Below are positions 14,823-17,923 of a stretch of 17,923 nucleotides of DNA, piece by piece. Position 1 is the first letter of the stretch. Every line of letters starts with the position of its first letter. The stretch lies in contig JAEZKQ010000018.1 of NCBI GenBank assembly GCA_023436115.1, positions 1-17,923 on the forward strand, in the 5' to 3' direction. This stretch comes from Bacillota bacterium (GTDB lineage: Bacteria > Bacillota > Clostridia > Christensenellales > SZUA-584). The notes under the pieces are model-generated. The model was not told where the DNA came from, did no database searches, and saw only the letters and a list, made by a program, of their open reading frames with translations. The position numbers were made by a program, and so were the translations under genes.

Positions 14823-14882
14823 CGCGTAAGCAAAAGCGCGTTTTCGGGGCAGAATAGTATTAGAACGGAGGTAACTCAGGCT

Positions 14883-15104
14883 ATGAGCAATGATAAAGAG
14901 AGACCGGTATTCCCTCGCGTGAAGCCGGGAACACCAAACTTTGGGAGCGAGGTCGCCAAAGAATTCGGTTATAAAGGCGAAAGAAAAGTGATTTCCTCGT
15001 CTGAAGGCACAACCAAAGACGATCTGATATCCGTTGAATCCCAGATGTCCGGAGTGCCTGTTTATACACGCAAGAAAACGAATAAAGGTGATAAATCGCA
15101 TTAA
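14883..15104 (+). CDS. Small hydrophilic protein of unknown function (73 aa)
   Basis: A 73-residue polar protein beginning MSNDKERPVFPRVKPGTPNF and ending KKTNKGDKSH. It has no membrane segment, signal peptide or cysteine. It is rich in Lys, Ser, Glu and Pro, and the segment GSEVAKEFGYKGER is the only likely helical part. The ATG at 14883 is preceded by ACGGAGGT (14865-14872), a good ribosome site at a slightly long distance. The frame also runs upstream to a GTG at 14811 without a ribosome site. I do not recognise the family. The composition is reminiscent of small basic spore-associated or nucleoid-associated proteins, but no diagnostic motif supports that. It stands alone, opposite the truncated monooxygenase-like remnant. 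Confidence 0.6.
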   Translation: MSNDKERPVFPRVKPGTPNFGSEVAKEFGYKGERKVISSSEGTTKDDLISVESQMSGVPVYTRKKTNKGDKSH

Positions 15105-15253
15105 GCCATCATGCTGATATTCCTTGGTCATTATGCCTTGATGATCTCATCTGTATTTTCGCAATTGAGGCCGTAAGGTCAATAATATGATGTGCACGCT
15201 ATAAGTTTTTGGGCAAGTCTGCTTAACGACAGTCTATGACGGGCAAGTGAAAA

Positions 15254-15271
15254 GCCTGTTTTGAAACAGGC
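15254..15271 (-). terminator. Terminator of the thioredoxin-like gene
   Basis: GCCTGTTTTGAAACAGGC forms a perfect 7-bp stem with a TTGA loop (CAAA-type on the minus strand), flanked by GTGA/TCAC that can extend it. Leftward it is followed by TTTTC, about 27 bases past the thioredoxin stop. Confidence 0.65.
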
Positions 15272-15297
15272 CTCACTCGTCTTATTTAAAAGGACAG

Positions 15298-15621
15298 TTA
15301 ATTTATATAACTTTCTAACCTTCGGCAAAGCATATCCTCGCGGATGAAGCCTGTAAATTTATCCACAAGTTTCCCTTCCTTAAGCAAGATCAATGTCGGT
15401 AAACTCTTTATATGATACTGCTCGATAACCCTCGAGCAGCTATTGATATGCGCATTATAAACAAACATCTTCCCTTTGTACTTAGACCGAATACCATCCA
15501 CAATAGGCTTCATCATTTTGCATGGTATACAGTCATCTCCCCAAAAGTCGATAAGTACAGGGGCATTTGTTCTTATGGTCTGCTCAAAGGTTTTATCAGT
15601 TAAGTCGGTCGTTGCAGCCAT
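15298..15621 (-). CDS. Thioredoxin-like protein with CIPC active site
   Basis: A 107-residue single-domain thioredoxin-fold protein of normal thioredoxin length. It has the strand APVLIDFWG (with the buried Asp25), the redox motif DDCIPCK (Cys31, Cys34) and the cis-proline loop SLPT (Pro75). The usual WCGPC is replaced: the residue before the first Cys is Asp instead of Trp, and the dipeptide is Ile-Pro instead of Gly-Pro. This should change the redox potential and partner choice. An extra Cys62 lies in HINSCSRV. AAGGAG lies eight bases before the ATG. There is no signal peptide, so it is cytoplasmic. It stands alone and no thioredoxin reductase gene is adjacent. It is probably a disulfide reductase for specific partners, or an alternative thioredoxin. 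Confidence 0.92.
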   Translation of the reverse strand: MAATTDLTDKTFEQTIRTNAPVLIDFWGDDCIPCKMMKPIVDGIRSKYKGKMFVYNAHINSCSRVIEQYHIKSLPTLILLKEGKLVDKFTGFIREDMLCRRLESYIN

Positions 15622-15753
15622 CTCTCACACTCCTTTACAATATACCTTATTCATGTTGCACCATATATGTTAACAGATGAGAATTGATTAACCGGTATGA
15701 TTGGAACAGCTCAAACGCCATGTGCGTAGTATATTTAAAAGGGGTGATATGAA

Positions 15754-16050
15754 TTGACGCAAAGAATGCATACTCATTATTATATGGGAGAAACCTCGTA
15801 TGACGACGGCCATATACACCGTTACAGGGGCGAAACGAGCCCAAGCCCCGATTTTCCGGGGCATACCCATCTGTTAATGGGAGATACGACATATAACGAC
15901 CGCCATCTGCACGAATACAGGATTCAGACCAGCCGTGAAAAAGACACAGGAGACGGACATTACCACCAATACGACGGGGATACCGATTATGCCCAAGGGC
16001 ATGTTCATGCGATGCGGGGAGCAACATCCGTATTCAGCGGCGATATGTAG
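15754..16050 (+). CDS. YmaF-family protein with six HxH repeats
   Basis: A 98-residue protein made almost entirely of a repeated unit: H-x-H, then an aromatic or hydrophobic residue, x-G-x-T, a polar stretch, and Gly before the next H-x-H. HxH pairs are at residues 6-8, 20-22, 37-39, 51-53, 69-71 and 83-85, spaced 14-18 residues apart. This is the pattern of the YmaF family, known in Bacilli and Clostridia without an established function. The His pairs suggest metal binding. The start is taken as TTG at 15754, because GGGGTGAT lies five bases upstream. An ATG at 15749 meets a stop at once, and the ATG at 15766 is too far from the site. A start at 15766 would keep all six repeats. It is followed by its own terminator and a GSDH-type propeller gene in the same direction. 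Confidence 0.85.
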   Translation: MTQRMHTHYYMGETSYDDGHIHRYRGETSPSPDFPGHTHLLMGDTTYNDRHLHEYRIQTSREKDTGDGHYHQYDGDTDYAQGHVHAMRGATSVFSGDM

Positions 16051-16087
16051 CCTTGTCATATTATTAATCAGGCAAAGAATAACGTAT

Positions 16088-16127
16088 AAACCAAAATGGA
16101 ATGCCTTACTCCGTTTTGGTTTTTTTA
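16088..16127 (+). terminator. Terminator of the YmaF-family gene
   Basis: AAACCAAAATGGA (16088-16100) pairs with TCCGTTTTGGTTT (16110-16122) over 13 positions with one T-G wobble. A run of T follows to 16126. It separates the YmaF gene from the downstream propeller gene. Confidence 0.88.
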
Positions 16128-16211
16128 TTCGCCCCGGCCCCAATGTACTAATAAAGCAGTTCTCATCATATCGTTATGGAAGAATACAATAGCTTTAGGA
16201 GAATATAGTCA

Positions 16212-17618
16212 GTGATAAAAGTGAAAGTCGGCTTACGCCCCATTGTCGGCAATATCAATTTACCTACCGTTTTGAAAACAGCGGTGCTTCCGGGCGACAC
16301 AGCGGAAAGACTGTTTATAGCGACGCAAGTCGGGGAGGTATTTTACATAGAAAACGACAGTGCTAAAGCGTTTTTGGATATTCGCCCGCAAGTTATAAAG
16401 CTGGGCGCTTCCGGCGGATATGACGAACGGGGATTGCTGGGGCTGGCCTTTCATCCCAAATTCTATGACAACGGATTGTTTTACATCCATTATTCAGTCG
16501 CGGGAACGCAAGGCCCGGGCGCACTATCGCGTTCTTTCAGGCCTGACCCATGTGACCCGAAAACCCTGAACCTCAAGTGGTTAAACAGAGAAAAGCAGTA
16601 TGATCACATTGATACTGTAGAAGAATGGGTTTTGCAGTCGAACGAACGGCTGGCGAAGCGGCGCACACTGCTCAATATAAGGCGGCCTTTCCTCAACCAT
16701 AACGGCGTCAACAGCCTGAACTTTTCGCCCGAAACGGGAAAGCTTGTATTAACGACGGGAGACGGCGGCTCCGGCTTTGACCCGTTTAATTTGAGCCAGG
16801 ACGATATGGAGATCGCCGGGAAAATCATTGAGATCGATGCGGATAAGGACACATTGATCCATAATCCCCCCGTCGTCACACGCTTTAACGAGCTTCCCAT
16901 GCCTGTTCAGGAAACGCTGACGGTGATTGCCAAAGGGGTACGCAACATACCCGGCATAGCGTTTCAAAGGCTTTATGACAGGTATTTAAAGCTTGTGGGA
17001 AATGTCGGGCAAGATCTGGTCGAGTCGATATTCTCTTTCGTCCATTATAGGCCCATACCCGTGACTCAGCTGACCCGCGCGTCTTTATCCGCTGCGGATG
17101 ATTTTATCAACCTTGGCTGGCGCGGCTGGGAAGGCGCTTTCCCGACCACGGTCTTAAGCGGCTGCTCTGACGACCCTGCTTTGATGCAAGAAACGATCGC
17201 CTATTACAGCGAAGCGGTGAAAACGTCGGTTCAGCGGCTTTCGCCTTTAATCAGCTACTTTCATAGAGACCCCCGGCCCGACAAGTTCGATGCCACGGCG
17301 CTCACGGGCGTTCAGCCGTATATAGGCAATGAAATCCCCGGTTTAACGGGCAGTGTGGTGTTCACCGATTTTGCCCGCCATAATGAACGCAGCTCACAGT
17401 CTGCGGTGAGAGGTGTTTTGGCATATACCCGGGCAAAGACAGACTGCCGTCTCAACGATTTCAGTGAAATTGACGTGCGCTATTCCTTCGGGAACCAATC
17501 CGCGTTTTACACGAGCTTGGGAACGAACATGGAACAGACGAAGCTGTATTTAGGCGCTTACGGGTCTATGAATGTAACGGATTATAACCGCGGGACTGTT
17601 TTTGAGATCGTGCCGTAA
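16212..17618 (+). CDS. Glucose/sorbosone dehydrogenase-type beta-propeller protein (PQQ-dependent dehydrogenase family)
   Basis: A 468-residue protein with the motifs of the GSDH family, six-bladed propellers related to soluble quinoprotein glucose dehydrogenase. DERGLLGLAFHPKFYDNGLFYIHYS (in part residues 71-95) is the strongest signature. NHNGVNSLNFSPETGKLVLT then GDGGSGFDPF contains His163, the equivalent of the catalytic base His, and the candidate calcium-binding loop. KGVRNIPGIAFQR replaces the usual GLRNPWR block. The start is GTG at 16212, with AGGAG ten bases upstream. Unlike typical family members it has no signal peptide or lipobox, so it appears cytoplasmic or is exported another way. 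Clostridia are not generally PQQ producers, so enzymatic activity on sugars is doubtful. Its neighbour is the YmaF gene, though a terminator lies between. It could be a non-enzymatic or spore- or surface-related propeller. Confidence 0.83.
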   Translation: MIKVKVGLRPIVGNINLPTVLKTAVLPGDTAERLFIATQVGEVFYIENDSAKAFLDIRPQVIKLGASGGYDERGLLGLAFHPKFYDNGLFYIHYSVAGTQGPGALSRSFRPDPCDPKTLNLKWLNREKQYDHIDTVEEWVLQSNERLAKRRTLLNIRRPFLNHNGVNSLNFSPETGKLVLTTGDGGSGFDPFNLSQDDMEIAGKIIEIDADKDTLIHNPPVVTRFNELPMPVQETLTVIAKGVRNIPGIAFQRLYDRYLKLVGNVGQDLVESIFSFVHYRPIPVTQLTRASLSAADDFINLGWRGWEGAFPTTVLSGCSDDPALMQETIAYYSEAVKTSVQRLSPLISYFHRDPRPDKFDATALTGVQPYIGNEIPGLTGSVVFTDFARHNERSSQSAVRGVLAYTRAKTDCRLNDFSEIDVRYSFGNQSAFYTSLGTNMEQTKLYLGAYGSMNVTDYNRGTVFEIVP

Positions 17619-17624
17619 GGCAGG

Positions 17625-17662
17625 GTTATATGGATAATGGGCAGGTTGAAGTGTCATATAAC
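17625..17662. repeat. Inverted repeat after the propeller gene
   Basis: GTTATAT (17625-17631) and ATATAAC (17656-17662) are perfect 7-bp inverted copies around a 24-base spacer in the gap between two convergent genes. No U-run follows closely; it could be a weak terminator. Confidence 0.3.
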
Positions 17663-17687
17663 TACTGGCCATTTTGCTCATAATGTG

Positions 17688-17923
17688 TTATTCAATCGGC
17701 AATCCATGCTGCTTGAGAAAAGATAGCTTATCCCAATAGCCACGCTGAAAAATAATTTTATCATTTACAACCTGAAAAAAACCGCAACCTCGTAGTCCTA
17801 GGGGATCGCGCCATTCCATAATCGCCCACTGCCCATCCTCAAACATATTTTCCACGATACAAACCATCTTGGCTTGTGCAAATTCATTCTCAAAGAACTT
17901 TTTAATTTTTTCACGACCATGTA
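17688..17923 (-). CDS. SnoaL-like (NTF2-fold) protein, C-terminal part
   Basis: Partial gene: 77 C-terminal codons are present and the start is beyond the right edge. Starting with HGREKIKKFFENEFAQAK, the sequence continues through MVCIVENMFEDGQWAIMEW and the segment DPLGLRGCGFF, and ends YWDKLSFLKQHGLPIE. A helix followed by alternating beta strands with EWxDPLGLRGCGFF and the closing FQRGYWDKLSF is the pattern of SnoaL-like / ketosteroid-isomerase-like proteins of the NTF2 fold. Such small cone-shaped domains bind hydrophobic ligands or catalyse isomerisation or cyclisation, but most bacterial stand-alone members have no known substrate. It is convergent to the propeller gene. The family assignment is fairly secure from the motif pattern; function is not predictable. 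Confidence 0.8.
   Translation of the reverse strand, partial: HGREKIKKFFENEFAQAKMVCIVENMFEDGQWAIMEWRDPLGLRGCGFFQVVNDKIIFQRGYWDKLSFLKQHGLPIE

Noticed and set aside
14823..15131. N-terminal half of the leftward 174-codon frame
   Set aside because: Its composition is not protein-like, it has no ribosome site at its ATG, and it overlaps the rightward 73-aa gene. Only the C-terminal part is reported, as a remnant.
15706..15733. Possible sigma-K-like promoter (AC, 17 bases, CGTAGTATA) before the YmaF-like gene
   Set aside because: The -10 has a mismatch, the -35 is only two bases, and the implied start falls almost on the ribosome site. Too weak to report as a feature.
15647..16027. 126-codon leftward frame opposite the YmaF-like gene
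   Set aside because: It mirrors the HxH repeats on the other strand; the repeat regularity and ribosome site favour the rightward gene.
1..17923. Search by eye for tRNA/rRNA genes, CRISPR arrays, transposases, integrases and attachment sites
   Set aside because: No cloverleaf, regular direct-repeat array, transposase motif or flanking target duplication was found. Weak or divergent elements could be missed without computation.

Overview
The window looks like chromosomal DNA from an anaerobic, fermentative Gram-positive bacterium of the Clostridia. The reasons are the mid-range GC content, strong AGGAGG-type ribosome sites, a bifunctional AdhE behind a Rex-type operator, a lipoprotein sugar-binding protein, a clostridial-type cellobiose phosphorylase and a YmaF protein. 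No replicon-mobility gene, RNA gene or CRISPR array was seen. Genus assignment is not possible from the sequence alone.

Region 1 (1-9110) is a beta-glucoside / cello-oligosaccharide utilisation divergon. Leftward from about 4890 run a LacI-family regulator, a lipoprotein solute-binding protein, two MalF/MalG-type permeases and the beginning of an MsmK/UgpC-type ATPase that leaves the window. Rightward run a GH94 cellobiose phosphorylase and a GH1 beta-glucosidase. The 333-bp control region holds three sigma-A-type promoters, each with an AATCGTTWTCG-containing near-palindrome just after its -10 box. A 13-bp perfect hairpin separates the binding-protein gene from the permease genes.

Region 2 (9111-11760) has a PadR-family regulator with a palindrome over its -10 region, a convergent small membrane protein (DUF4064-like), and a leftward TetR regulator - flavodoxin-like oxidoreductase pair. 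The TetR promoter carries two TAAC-N4-GTTA operators three helical turns apart.

Region 3 (11761-14610) is adhE, with a consensus promoter and a perfect Rex operator at the transcription start, ended by a strong terminator.

Region 4 (14607-17923) is mixed: a truncated remnant resembling an ABM-type monooxygenase, a 73-residue unknown protein, an atypical thioredoxin (CIPC), a YmaF-family protein of six HxH repeats, a glucose/sorbosone-dehydrogenase-type beta-propeller without a signal peptide, and the C-terminal part of a SnoaL-like protein running off the right edge.

Functionally, region 1 imports short beta-glucans or cellobiose and cleaves them by phosphorolysis (saving ATP) or hydrolysis. 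AdhE disposes of the resulting NADH as ethanol, under an operator type that responds to the NADH/NAD+ ratio. Regions 2 and 4 have no clear metabolic link to this.
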